From CAZIOH01 sp964540815 (lineage in GTDB: Bacteria > Myxococcota_A > Polyangia > Fen-1088), in contig CAZIOH010000079.1 in assembly GCA_964540815.1 (NCBI GenBank), positions 1 through 31,016 on the forward strand: a stretch of DNA of 31,016 nt, written 5' to 3'. Under the pieces are notes generated by a model. It did no database searches. It saw only the letters and a list, made by a program, of their open reading frames with translations, and was not told the DNA's origin. Position numbers and translations under genes: made by a program. Positions 6,461 to 14,550 of this stretch are shown here, in pieces (position 1 is the first letter of the stretch; every line of letters starts with the position of its first letter).

Positions 6461-9265
6461 AGTTCTGACGAACGTTCAGAGGGCTCGACGGTCATCGCCG
6501 ACGGCGAAACCGGCACCGAGTCCCTTAAATCTTTAGATTCCGACGATGCACCCAGCCAAGCGCCCTCGGCTTCCCTCGCAGGTGCATCCGCCGGGCTCGC
6601 CGACGATCAGATCCCGACGGTGGTGATCAAGCGATCCGCCGACGAGTCCGCGCCGGAGGCACCGCGAACGTCGCGGCGGATTCCGATCGCGGCGTCCACC
6701 GAGCTCGAAGCTCTGTTGCCGGCGGCGGTTCCCCACGCCGAGGCGACCGTGGTGCTGCCCGACACACCGGCACCGCCACCGTCGCCGGCGCTGCGCCACG
6801 CGCTCGACCAGCTGCGCGACGTCTTCAAGCTGCGCGGCCTGCGGCCCGGACAGGCCGAGATCATCGAGTCCGTTCTGGCCGGACGCGACACCCTCGCCAT
6901 CATGCCCACCGGCAGCGGCAAGTCGCTGACCTATCAGCTGCCCGCGCTGGTTCTGCCCGGGCCGACCATCGTGGTCTCGCCGCTCCTGGCCCTGATCGAG
7001 GATCAGGTGAACAAGCTGCAGGCCGCCGGCGTGGCGGTCGCCCGCATCGACTCGACCCGCACCGCCAAGGAGCGCGCCGCCGATCTGCAGGCGGTGCGCG
7101 ACGGGAAGATCCGGCTGGTGATCATCACCCCGGAGTCGATCGGTTCGCCGACCGTGCAGGCCGCGCTCGAGGGCGTGAAGTTCTCGCTGTTCGCCGTCGA
7201 CGAGGCCCACTGCGTGTCCCAGTGGGGTCACGACTTTCGTCCGTCCTACCTCGGCCTGCGGCGCGCGGCCCAGGTGCTGGGGCGGCCGCCGATCTTGGCC
7301 CTCACGGCCACGGCGACGCCCGCCATCGCCGATGACGTGCTGGTCCAGCTCGGCATGCGGGACCCCAAGGTCTTCCGGGTGTCGTTTCACCGCCCGAACC
7401 TGGCTTTCGACGTTCGCAAGGTGGCGGGGGAGGCGGACAAGCTGCGCCAGCTCGGCAAGCTGATCCAGCGCCTGCGTCGCCCCGGGATCGTGTACTGCGC
7501 GACCGTGCGGGCGGTCGACGATCTGTACGTGGCGCTCCGGCACGGCAAGATTCCGGTCGAGCGCTACAACGGGAAGATGACCGGCGACGAGCGCGAGAAG
7601 GCCCAGGCGTCGTTCATGCAATCGGGCCGCAAGGTGGTGATGCTGGCGACCAACGCGTTCGGGCTCGGCATCGACAAGCCCGACATTCGCTACATCATCC
7701 ACTACCAGATGCCGGGATCTCCCGAGGCGTACGTCCAGGAGGCTGGACGCGCGGGGCGTGACGGCAAGCCCGCGCGCTGCGTGCTGCTGTTTCAGCCGGA
7801 GGACATCGAGATCCAGGAGCACTTCCTGCGCGAGGCCCATCCCACCAAGACCCAGGCGCGCATGGTCGCGGACGGGCTCTACGCGTGGAGCGACGAGGGC
7901 AAGGAGGTGTCGGTGCGCGATCTCGCGCTCTCGATGGCCTTGCCCGAGCGGCGCGTGCGGGTGATCTTGTCGGTGCTCGAGGCGATGGGGGTGGCCGAGG
8001 AGGTCAAGGCCGCGCGCTGGAAGGGCGTCGAGCCCAAGCCGACCCGGGCGCAGATCGACAAGGCCGCGTCGGTGTTCGAGGCGCGGCGCATCTCGGATCG
8101 GCGACGGCTGGCCGCCCTGCTCGCCTACATGAACACCCAGCGCTGCCGGGCGCAGATGCTGCGGGTGTACTTTGGAGAGCCCGAGGGGCAGCCGTGCGGT
8201 CTGTGCGACTCGTGCGCCGGGCTCGACAGCGAGGTCTTCGATCCGGGGTCGGCGGACATCCGGCACGGGCTGCACGCCGCGACGGACTTCCACGCGCGAC
8301 CGCGGCGCCGGCGTCGGCCGGGCGTGGTGGAGCCGAGGACGCCGCAGGGCGTGCCGGCGCGGCGCGAGGCTCCGGGCGTGGTGCCGCCCGCCATCCCGAT
8401 GGCGGCGTTCGCGACCCCGATTCCCGCCGACCTCCTGCCGCCCCTTCGGGCGTGGGAGGTGCCCGCGCCCGCCGCTTCGGAGGCAAGCTTCGACCCGACG
8501 ATCTGGGACGGGGTTGGCGACGACGCGAGCGCATCTCCTGTGCTCATGTCGGGCGAGGCGATCATCGAGGAATACGCGACCTGGGTCGAGGAGGCGTTCG
8601 CCCGGCCCCTGTCGGTGGCACCGAGCCCTGCGGCGGAGCGCCCCCCCGAGGCCGTGCGCGCGACAGGCGGCGAGGTCGACGTCGGTGCCGGTGTCGGTGG
8701 CGGCGCGGGTGTCGGTGGCGGCCCGCCGGGTGAGGCCAATGCGGCGACCCCTCCCGAGATCGAATCGGCCGACCTCTCGACCGACCGTTCCGCTCAGGCG
8801 AGCCCGGAGGGCCTTTCCGGCGCGCCCGCCTTGCCCTTCGCGGCGGAGTGGGCATCGGTGCGCGACGCCAACATCCGACCCTACGGCGAGTGGCGGGCCG
8901 CCGAGACGCTGTCGTTGCCCGTCATGCCGCGCGCGCAGAGCGGTGCAGGCGCGCGCGTCGCCGCCCCGGGGCAAGCCAATGGTCACACCGGCGGAAATGG
9001 CGCGGGCCATTCCGGCGGAAATGCCGGTGGCCCCGGACACCCGCCGCGCGGCGGAAACCGCGGCCAGGGATCCGGCCAAGCTCAGGCCCAAGCAAACGAC
9101 GCGGGCCGCGGTGGAGGGCGACGGCGCGGCCGACGTCCCGGTGGCGGCGGCAATGGCGGCGGCTTCGGGCGGGACCGGGATCGCGGTGACCGCAGCGAGC
9201 GCAACGGCCGCTTCCGCGACCGCGGCCCACGCCTGCCCGGCTTCTACAATCCCGGCGGCGACTGA
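6458..9265 (+). CDS. recQ: RecQ-family ATP-dependent DNA helicase with long RGG-rich C-terminal tail
   Basis: About 935 aa from the proposed CTG (881 from GTG at 6620). It unwinds DNA 3' to 5' in recombination and fork repair. After an acidic, probably disordered N-terminus come the superfamily 2 motifs: Walker A MPTGSGKS (GKS at 154-156), DEAH (248-251) in VDEAHCVSQWGHDFRPSY, ALTATATP, and motif VI YVQEAGRAGRDGKPARC. A winged-helix-like segment follows (about 465-520), then the RecQ zinc cluster C563, C580, C583 and C586. Order here is winged helix before zinc, as in a known bacterial RecQ subgroup, and there is no HRDC domain. The last 340 residues are low-complexity Pro/Ala/Gly, ending in an Arg/Gly block (GRGGGRRRGRRPGGGGNGGG) that should bind nucleic acid. 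The proposed extra N-terminal 54 residues are inference. Confidence 0.9.
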   Translation: MSSDERSEGSTVIADGETGTESLKSLDSDDAPSQAPSASLAGASAGLADDQIPTVVIKRSADESAPEAPRTSRRIPIAASTELEALLPAAVPHAEATVVLPDTPAPPPSPALRHALDQLRDVFKLRGLRPGQAEIIESVLAGRDTLAIMPTGSGKSLTYQLPALVLPGPTIVVSPLLALIEDQVNKLQAAGVAVARIDSTRTAKERAADLQAVRDGKIRLVIITPESIGSPTVQAALEGVKFSLFAVDEAHCVSQWGHDFRPSYLGLRRAAQVLGRPPILALTATATPAIADDVLVQLGMRDPKVFRVSFHRPNLAFDVRKVAGEADKLRQLGKLIQRLRRPGIVYCATVRAVDDLYVALRHGKIPVERYNGKMTGDEREKAQASFMQSGRKVVMLATNAFGLGIDKPDIRYIIHYQMPGSPEAYVQEAGRAGRDGKPARCVLLFQPEDIEIQEHFLREAHPTKTQARMVADGLYAWSDEGKEVSVRDLALSMALPERRVRVILSVLEAMGVAEEVKAARWKGVEPKPTRAQIDKAASVFEARRISDRRRLAALLAYMNTQRCRAQMLRVYFGEPEGQPCGLCDSCAGLDSEVFDPGSADIRHGLHAATDFHARPRRRRRPGVVEPRTPQGVPARREAPGVVPPAIPMAAFATPIPADLLPPLRAWEVPAPAASEASFDPTIWDGVGDDASASPVLMSGEAIIEEYATWVEEAFARPLSVAPSPAAERPPEAVRATGGEVDVGAGVGGGAGVGGGPPGEANAATPPEIESADLSTDRSAQASPEGLSGAPALPFAAEWASVRDANIRPYGEWRAAETLSLPVMPRAQSGAGARVAAPGQANGHTGGNGAGHSGGNAGGPGHPPRGGNRGQGSGQAQAQANDAGRGGGRRRGRRPGGGGNGGGFGRDRDRGDRSERNGRFRDRGPRLPGFYNPGGD
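6465..6479. promoter_or_regulatory. LexA-like palindrome at the start of recQ
   Basis: CTGACGAACGTTCAG has symmetrical ends (CTGA and TCAG) and contains the perfect 8-bp palindrome GAACGTTC. Myxobacterial LexA sites end in GTTCAG and start with CT, but are one base longer, so this is only a partial match. It lies within the first codons of the proposed recQ frame. Confidence 0.2.
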
Positions 9266-9306
9266 CCCCGGCGAAGTGGGCCCCTCTCCCTTACCCTTGT
9301 ATGGAT

Positions 9307-9341
9307 CGGGGACGTGACTCGCTGCCGCTCGCACGTCCCCG
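9307..9341. terminator. 10-bp perfect hairpin downstream of recQ
   Basis: CGGGGACGTG (9307-9316) and CACGTCCCCG (9332-9341) are perfect complements around a 15-base loop, 42 bp after the recQ stop. The stem is very stable, but no T-tract follows. It could be a GC-type terminator or an mRNA 3'-end stabiliser. Confidence 0.4.
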
Positions 9342-9356
9342 CGCCCCTCTCGCTCC

Positions 9357-9373
9357 GCGCGGCAAAGCCGCGC
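9357..9373. repeat. Hairpin with AAA loop (GGCAAAGCC family)
   Basis: GCGCGGC (9357-9363) pairs perfectly with GCCGCGC (9367-9373) around an AAA loop. Confidence 0.55.
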
Positions 9374-9521
9374 TACGCTCGCCTGAACAGCGGGAGGTGA
9401 CCAAAGGTTCCAGGCACGACAGACCGTTTGCCCTCGGGTCCTCGAGGGAATAGGAAGGGGTTGGGCTTCAGTCTCGGGTTGACCTCGGCCCGCGTGCACG
9501 CCCTCCATGCGGTGGATCGGA

Positions 9522-9538
9522 GGTTGGCTTTGCCAACC
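9522..9538. repeat. Hairpin with TTT loop (GGCAAAGCC family, inverted)
   Basis: GGTTGGC (9522-9528) pairs perfectly with GCCAACC (9532-9538) around a TTT loop. The core GGCTTTGCC is the complement of the core of the hairpin at 9357-9373. Confidence 0.55.
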
Positions 9539-9605
9539 GGAGACGGCACTGGCAAAGCATTTCCGGGCCCGCTTCTCGTCGTCCCGGGAGGCGCCCGCGG
9601 GGAGG

Positions 9606-9665
9606 GGTCCTCCCCTTCCCGCGCTCCGGTCCTCCCCTTCCCGCGCTCCGGTCCTCCCCTTCCCG
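9606..9665. repeat. 22-bp tandem repeat, 2.7 copies
   Basis: Two identical 22-bp units (9606-9627 and 9628-9649) are followed by the first 16 bp of a third (9650-9665). Each unit begins GGTCCTCCCCTTCCC and the full ones end GCGCTCC. The strand facing the TonB receptor transcript is purine-rich. Confidence 0.85.
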
Positions 9666-9682
9666 AGACCGGCGAAGCCGCG

Positions 9683-12600
9683 TCAGAAGAACAGGCGCAG
9701 GCCCACGCGGCCGTAGATGGGCGCCTGGTAGGCGGTGGGGTTGCCGAAGTTGGCGTTCTTGGAGATCGGGGCGCCGCTCGCGTTGCGCGCGTACTTCAGG
9801 TCATTCACGGATCCGTTGACGATGGGGCTGGCCACGTCGTTGGTGTAGTTGTCGTCGACGGCCAGCGCGGTCCGCCGATCCATGATGTTGTAGATGTCGA
9901 GGAAGGCCTCTGCCGAGAAGATCTGGGAGATCTTGAGATGGTAGGAGACCTTGAGATCGGTCTGGGTCACGGTCGGGGTGCGGCCCGCCGACCCGCGGGG
10001 CAAGAGGAAGACCAACGGTTGCCCCGGGGAGACCGCGGCCACGTAGTTCCGGGGGATGCCGGAGTACGCCGAGAAGCTGGCCCCGAGCACCACGAAGGCC
10101 CCTTCCCCGGCGGGAATCTGGTAGTACCCATCGAGGTGACCTGAATGGGGCCGGTCGTTGGCGAGCGGGCCGCGCTTGTTGTAGACGAGATCGGGGTAGT
10201 CGTAGGCGTTGTTGCCGTTCGGGGCCGCGTAGTTGTTGTCCACGTCGTAGAGGCCATTGTAGTTCCCGAAGAGGCGGGAATAGGTGTACGAGGCCTGCAC
10301 CATCCAGTTCTGTGACATGCGCTTGGACGCGAGCAAGGTGATGGCATCATACGTCCGCTCCGGCTTGGGCAGCGCACCCAGCCCCTTGAGGTTGTCGCGC
10401 ACGGATTGCAGCTGCCCGATCTCGGCGGCGTGGATCTGCTGGCTGGCCGCGTTCCCGCTCGCCATGTCCTGGTTCAGGAGCGCTTGCTTCGCCGCGATCT
10501 GCTGGTTCAGATCGTCGATGGCCCCCTGGGGGACCTGACCGGGGTTGGCGAGCACGAAGGTGTCCAGGTTCGCCGTGCCATCCTCGACGATCGCGCCCAG
10601 CCAGCGGTGGGTGTAATCGAGGCCAACCACCAGATCATCGGTCAACTGCTGCCTCAGGCCCGCCACGATCTCGTGGTGGTGCTGCCCTTGGATGTTCGGC
10701 TGAACCGGGTAGGAGCTGCCCCCGTTGTAGGGCACATAACCCTGCACCGGGCAGCCCGTGGCCTCACCGCCCTTCCCGGTCCACTGCGCCTGCGGCACGG
10801 GGCACTGGGAGCTGTCGACCGCCGTGAGCAAGATGCCCTCGCCGCCGAAGTAACGCGCCGCCAGGTTCAGCGGGATGGTCTCGAAGAATTGCCCGTAGTG
10901 GGCGAACACCTTGGAACGACCGGCGTTGCTGGGATCCCACACCACCCCGACGCGCGGGCCGAGGTTGTACAGATTGAGGAAGCCGTCTCCGCGGAAGTCG
11001 TACATCCGCTGATTCTCGATGCGCAGGCCGAGATCGATGGTGAGGTTCTGCATCGGGCGCACGGAGTCCTGCACGAAGTAAGCGGTGTTGAGGCTCTTCA
11101 CGTCGGCCACCAGGTGATCCTGGTAATACGGCGTCTTCGCCAGATCCGACAGCTGACCGTTGGTGAGATCGCCGTCCGAGAACTGAAACGGATACTTGCC
11201 GCGCGGGAGGCTGAAGAAGTTCCAGACGTAGGTCGAGTTGCTGCTGAGATCGTTGTAAAGGAAATTGCGCTGCCCAGGGGGGCCCGAAAAGTAGCGATCC
11301 TGATCGAAGGTGTTGAGCTCGACGTGGACGCCGGCCTTGATCTCGTTGTACTTGACGAAGTCGAAGGAGGCCTTCACGTCGCCGGACCAGCGGTTCGCCT
11401 GGTAGGTCTTCACCAGCCCGTAGCCGCCGTTGTAGTAGCCCTGCACCGGGCAAGGGTCGAAGCCGTTGGATTGGATCTCGCATCCTCCGATGTTCTCGAA
11501 GCTCGAGAGCGCGGGCGTGGCGGAGGGTGCCCCGACCCACTGGAGGTTGTTGGTGGAGTTGAGGCTGTCGGACGGGCTCTGATCGCTGAAGTCCTCGCGG
11601 TGCAGCCCCACCGTGGCGTCGATGCGCAGGCGGTTCTCGTACAGGCGCGAGGTCCAGTTGACGGTGATGTCGGTGTTGTTCTTGTGGAGCTGCCCGAGGG
11701 CCCACGCGGGATCGCCGACCGCCTCGGCGCCGCTGAAGTTGCGCACGTGACGCGTGAAGGTGGGCGTCCCGAAGATGCCGACCGAGAGGTGGTGCTCGGG
11801 GGCGACGTTGAAGTCGAGCTTGCCCCCGTACTGGTAGCTCTGCCGCAGCTCCGGCGTGCGGGTGCGGAGCAGGAAATTCAGGATGGGGTTGCCGTCCGCG
11901 CCGACGTCGGCGATCCCGTCCCCGTTGGTGTCGGTGCGCGCGTAGACGTCGCGAAAGAAGTGGGTCCGCTCGAAGCGCGGCGCGAACCCGAGCCACACGA
12001 AGAGCTTGTCCTTGATGATGGGACCTCCGACCTCGACGCCCACGTTGGTGTCGAAGTCTGGAAAGTCGGCGCCCGAGAGCGCGCTGTCGAGGCGCGCGAC
12101 CGACTTGGGGGTGCCCGCCAGCCAGTACGGCGACAGCAGCCCGAAGGCGGAGCCACGCCACTCGTTGGTGCCGGACTTGGTGACCACGTTGACCACGCCC
12201 CCCATGGCCCCGCCATATTCGGCCCGGTAGCCGCCGGTGTTCAGCTGCATCTCCTTGACGAACTCGAGCGTGAGGTTCGAGCCGCCCTGGGCGTCGGCCT
12301 TGCGATTCATGATCTCACCCATGTCCATGCCGGTCACGTTGAGACCGTCCATCACGTAGACGTTCTCGAGTCCGCTGGCCCCGGCGACCGAGACCGACCC
12401 GGACGACTCGAGGAAGGCGCCGGGGGCCTTCAGCATCAGGTCCCCGTAGGTGCGCTCGACCGGGACGTTCTCCATGTAGTCCTCGTCGAAGGTCATGCCC
12501 AGCCGCGCGCTCCCCACGTCGATGGCCGCGGCCTTTCGCTTGATGACGTAGGTCTCCTGATGAAGCTCGGCGTTCGGCATGGCGGCGTCGGCGCGGACCG

Positions 12601-12994
12601 TGGCCCCACCCGAGACGTGCAGATCGGAGCGATCCACGTTGATGGCAGAGCTCGCGCTGTAGAAGCGCACCGTGTAGGTGCCGACCGCCAGGTTGGTGAA
12701 GGTGTAGTCACCCGCCTCGTCGGTGAGCGTGGCGTCCTCCCCTTGCTGCCCCTGCAAGATGACCGTCAAGCCTGCCAGCGGCTGGCCGCTCGCGAGATCG
12801 GTCACGTGGCCGATGATGGTCCCCTTGACGTCCTGGGCGCGGGCGCGGCCCGCAGGGCCGAGCCAGGCCAGGCCGAGCGCCAGGCCCGCGATCAGGACCA
12901 GATGCAGCCGTCGTCCACCCGGAGGCCGCACCAGGCCGGGACCGGGACCGGGGCGCGAGGCCCGTAGGCTCTTCGAACGCGAGAACGTCATCAT
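9683..12994 (-). CDS. TonB-dependent outer-membrane receptor, Oar-like, with N-terminal carboxypeptidase-regulatory-like domain
   Basis: A 1103-aa outer-membrane receptor. A signal peptide (LHLVLIAGLALGLAWLGPAGRARAQ) is followed by a regulatory-like beta-sandwich (GTIIGHVTDLASGQPLAGLTV to about residue 130). Next come a plug domain (VPVERTYGDLMLKAPGAF, VYVMDGLNVTG, GGYRAEYGGAMGGVVNVVTKSG) and a long barrel ending in aromatic LRLFF, the usual outer-membrane C-terminus. Plug and barrel wording match large Oar-like receptors of myxobacteria, whose substrates are mostly unknown. There are two ATGs in tandem (12994, 12991) behind AGGAAGG. It is the last gene of the minus-strand unit that also encodes TonB, ExbB and two ExbD proteins, so its energy source is probably encoded beside it. 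An internal Gln/Ala-rich stretch (IDDLNQQIAAKQALLNQDMA) looks like a coiled-coil insert in an extracellular loop. Confidence 0.93.
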   Translation of the reverse strand: MMTFSRSKSLRASRPGPGPGLVRPPGGRRLHLVLIAGLALGLAWLGPAGRARAQDVKGTIIGHVTDLASGQPLAGLTVILQGQQGEDATLTDEAGDYTFTNLAVGTYTVRFYSASSAINVDRSDLHVSGGATVRADAAMPNAELHQETYVIKRKAAAIDVGSARLGMTFDEDYMENVPVERTYGDLMLKAPGAFLESSGSVSVAGASGLENVYVMDGLNVTGMDMGEIMNRKADAQGGSNLTLEFVKEMQLNTGGYRAEYGGAMGGVVNVVTKSGTNEWRGSAFGLLSPYWLAGTPKSVARLDSALSGADFPDFDTNVGVEVGGPIIKDKLFVWLGFAPRFERTHFFRDVYARTDTNGDGIADVGADGNPILNFLLRTRTPELRQSYQYGGKLDFNVAPEHHLSVGIFGTPTFTRHVRNFSGAEAVGDPAWALGQLHKNNTDITVNWTSRLYENRLRIDATVGLHREDFSDQSPSDSLNSTNNLQWVGAPSATPALSSFENIGGCEIQSNGFDPCPVQGYYNGGYGLVKTYQANRWSGDVKASFDFVKYNEIKAGVHVELNTFDQDRYFSGPPGQRNFLYNDLSSNSTYVWNFFSLPRGKYPFQFSDGDLTNGQLSDLAKTPYYQDHLVADVKSLNTAYFVQDSVRPMQNLTIDLGLRIENQRMYDFRGDGFLNLYNLGPRVGVVWDPSNAGRSKVFAHYGQFFETIPLNLAARYFGGEGILLTAVDSSQCPVPQAQWTGKGGEATGCPVQGYVPYNGGSSYPVQPNIQGQHHHEIVAGLRQQLTDDLVVGLDYTHRWLGAIVEDGTANLDTFVLANPGQVPQGAIDDLNQQIAAKQALLNQDMASGNAASQQIHAAEIGQLQSVRDNLKGLGALPKPERTYDAITLLASKRMSQNWMVQASYTYSRLFGNYNGLYDVDNNYAAPNGNNAYDYPDLVYNKRGPLANDRPHSGHLDGYYQIPAGEGAFVVLGASFSAYSGIPRNYVAAVSPGQPLVFLLPRGSAGRTPTVTQTDLKVSYHLKISQIFSAEAFLDIYNIMDRRTALAVDDNYTNDVASPIVNGSVNDLKYARNASGAPISKNANFGNPTAYQAPIYGRVGLRLFF

Positions 12995-13023
12995 CGTCCT
13001 TCCTGTGATCGGCGTGAGCAACA

Positions 13024-13989
13024 CTAGAGCGCCACCCCGAAGGAGCCCGAGACCGCGCTTCCGAGCTTGGCCCCGTATCCATCGGTCACCTCGGAATCCA
13101 CCGTCACGGTGACCGTGGCTCCCGCCGGCCACCCGGTCGCGGGCGGGGCCACGTTCCAGACATTGGGATTCGCCGGGTCGACCACCGCCGGACCGAAGCC
13201 CGGCACCACCTCGGCGCCGACCGTGACCGTGATGGTGATGTGGTCCCCCGCGTCCGCGCCCACCAGGGTGTTGAAGGTGACCGTGGCGGTCGCGCCGACG
13301 GGAACCCCCGGACTGACCGGGGTCCCGGCGTCGTCGGCGCCGGCATCGTCGGCGCCCGCGTCGGCCCCGCCGTCGGTCGTCGGTGGCTGGGGCAAGCCGA
13401 GCGTGGCGGTGAACGGCTCGGTGGTGAAGGTCAGCTGGGTCGGGACGGTGGTGTCCTTGGGCGCGAAGGGCACCTTCTGATCGTGCGAGCGGATCTTGGC
13501 GGGATTGAGCGCGACCGACACCACCGTGCCGCAGGGGAGCGCGGCCGTCGGCACGACCGCCAGGCTCGGCCCCTCCGGCAATGCCGAGGCGAAGATGGGC
13601 GTGCCGGCGTCGGGATCGAGCGGGGGAACGAAGCCATTCGGCGTGTAGGTGGCCTGCACCGTGAGGGGATCCACCGCCGGGGTCGAGGTGACCCGTACCA
13701 CGTCGCCTTGGGGCAAGATTCCGCCGTCCCCGTCCAGGGCCGAGAGCTGGGTGGGATCGAGCAAGCGATCGAAGAGGGCCAGGAAGTGCGAGAGGGGCGA
13801 GCCGGCCCCGGTGGCGACGGCACCGTCGAAGACCAGCGCGGTGCCGTCCGGGGCTGTCGCGGTGAAGCTCAGCAGGAGCGGGGCCCCCGCGGGGACGTCG
13901 TTGGAGGGCTGGCACCCCGTCCAGGCGATGGTGCTCGCCAAGCTCAGCGTGAACCCCGCGAATCCCAAGCTGGGCATCATCCTGCGCAT
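13024..13989 (-). CDS. Lipoprotein with Ig-like (Big_5-type) segments and Asp-Ala-Gly linker
   Basis: A 321-aa predicted lipoprotein. The signal peptide ends in the lipobox IAWTGC with lipidated C26. Two beta-rich halves are joined by an Asp/Ala/Gly linker at about 223-241 (DGGADAGADDAGADDAG), a sequence style common in myxobacterial lipoproteins. Both halves contain strands of the type seen in bacterial Ig-like domains (GTVVSVALNPAKIRSHDQKVPF, TVTVTVDSEVTDGYGAKLGSAVSGSF). The ATG at 13989 has AGGAGA five bases upstream; the longer open frame to 14112 adds an Arg/Pro-rich extension without a start signal. It precedes the TonB receptor by 29 bp and is probably co-transcribed, so a role as surface accessory to the receptor is likely but unproven. 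Confidence 0.75.
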   Translation of the reverse strand: MRRMMPSLGFAGFTLSLASTIAWTGCQPSNDVPAGAPLLLSFTATAPDGTALVFDGAVATGAGSPLSHFLALFDRLLDPTQLSALDGDGGILPQGDVVRVTSTPAVDPLTVQATYTPNGFVPPLDPDAGTPIFASALPEGPSLAVVPTAALPCGTVVSVALNPAKIRSHDQKVPFAPKDTTVPTQLTFTTEPFTATLGLPQPPTTDGGADAGADDAGADDAGTPVSPGVPVGATATVTFNTLVGADAGDHITITVTVGAEVVPGFGPAVVDPANPNVWNVAPPATGWPAGATVTVTVDSEVTDGYGAKLGSAVSGSFGVAL

Positions 13990-14104
13990 CGAATTCTCCT
14001 CTTCTCCTCGGCGGACGGAAACTTGAAGGCACAATCCCGGCACCGGCAATCGTATACCCGTCGGGCGCGGCACGTAAGTTTTCGGTTCTGGGGATCGACG
14101 CTCG

Positions 14105-14124
14105 GCCGGCATCCGCCGGCATCC
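14105..14124. repeat. Perfect 10-bp tandem repeat between exbD and the lipoprotein gene
   Basis: GCCGGCATCC occurs twice in tandem (14105-14114, 14115-14124) in the only sizeable gap (147 bp) of the TonB unit. It may mark a regulatory site or an internal boundary separating the energising genes from the lipoprotein and receptor genes. In the same gap, minus strand, TATACG occurs about 75 bases before the lipoprotein start, but no convincing -35 box accompanies it. Confidence 0.5.
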
Positions 14125-14136
14125 ATGTCGGGGCGC

Positions 14137-14550
14137 TCAGTCCCTGGTGACGATTCCCAGGGTCTTCGCCCCGGCCCCCTTGCACAGATCCATGACCTTC
14201 ACCGCATGGCCGTAGTTGGCGCCGTCGTCGATGTCGAAGAAGACCAGCTTGCGCCGATCGTGCGCCAGGCGTTCGGCCACCCGGGCCGCGAGGCCCGGGA
14301 GCGCCACCGGCTCGCCCGACAGGGAGACGTTCCCCTCGCGATCGAGGCGCAGCACCAGCGGAGCCGCGCCGGGCGGCTCGGGCCGCTCGTCGACCGCCTT
14401 GCGGGGGACCGCGGCCACCAGCTGCTTGAGCATCACGGGCGTCATGACCATGAAGACGATCAGCAGCACCAGCACGATGTCGATGAGCGGGGTCACGTTG
14501 ATCTCGCTCGAGGGGCGGCGCCCAGGTCCCGAGCTGGCGCCGAAGCTCAT
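14137..14550 (-). CDS. exbD: ExbD/TolR-family biopolymer transport protein
   Basis: A 137-aa inner-membrane protein with a short cytoplasmic N-terminus, one transmembrane segment (about 20-41) and a periplasmic domain. The signature INVTPLIDIVLVLLIVFMV contains the conserved Asp (D24) that carries protons in the ExbB-ExbD motor. The periplasmic half ends KTLGIVTRD. The start ATG overlaps the stop of the preceding exbD gene by 4 bp (ATGA), and GAGGAGG lies upstream. Two different ExbD proteins beside one ExbB are common in myxobacteria and may form a mixed motor. Confidence 0.93.
   Translation of the reverse strand: MSFGASSGPGRRPSSEINVTPLIDIVLVLLIVFMVMTPVMLKQLVAAVPRKAVDERPEPPGAAPLVLRLDREGNVSLSGEPVALPGLAARVAERLAHDRRKLVFFDIDDGANYGHAVKVMDLCKGAGAKTLGIVTRD

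Larger units (their letters stand above)
9266..9682. other. Structured non-coding stretch between convergent recQ and the TonB receptor
   Basis: These 417 bp between two convergent genes hold no credible gene. They contain three perfect hairpins and a 22-bp tandem repeat, listed separately. The short motif GGCAAAGCC or its complement GGCTTTGCC appears twice inside hairpins (9361-9369, 9526-9534), with a partial third copy at 9551-9558. No hairpin is followed by a T-run, so classical intrinsic termination is not evident. Confidence 0.6.

Noticed and set aside
6533..9508. A 991-codon open frame on the minus strand opposite recQ
   Set aside because: It mirrors the GC-rich codon structure of recQ, has no recognisable domain and is low in complexity. 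The plus-strand frame has all helicase motifs.
10406..12967. An 853-codon plus-strand open frame opposite the TonB receptor
   Set aside because: Antisense shadow of the receptor. It has no domain and an improbable composition rich in Val, Glu and His.
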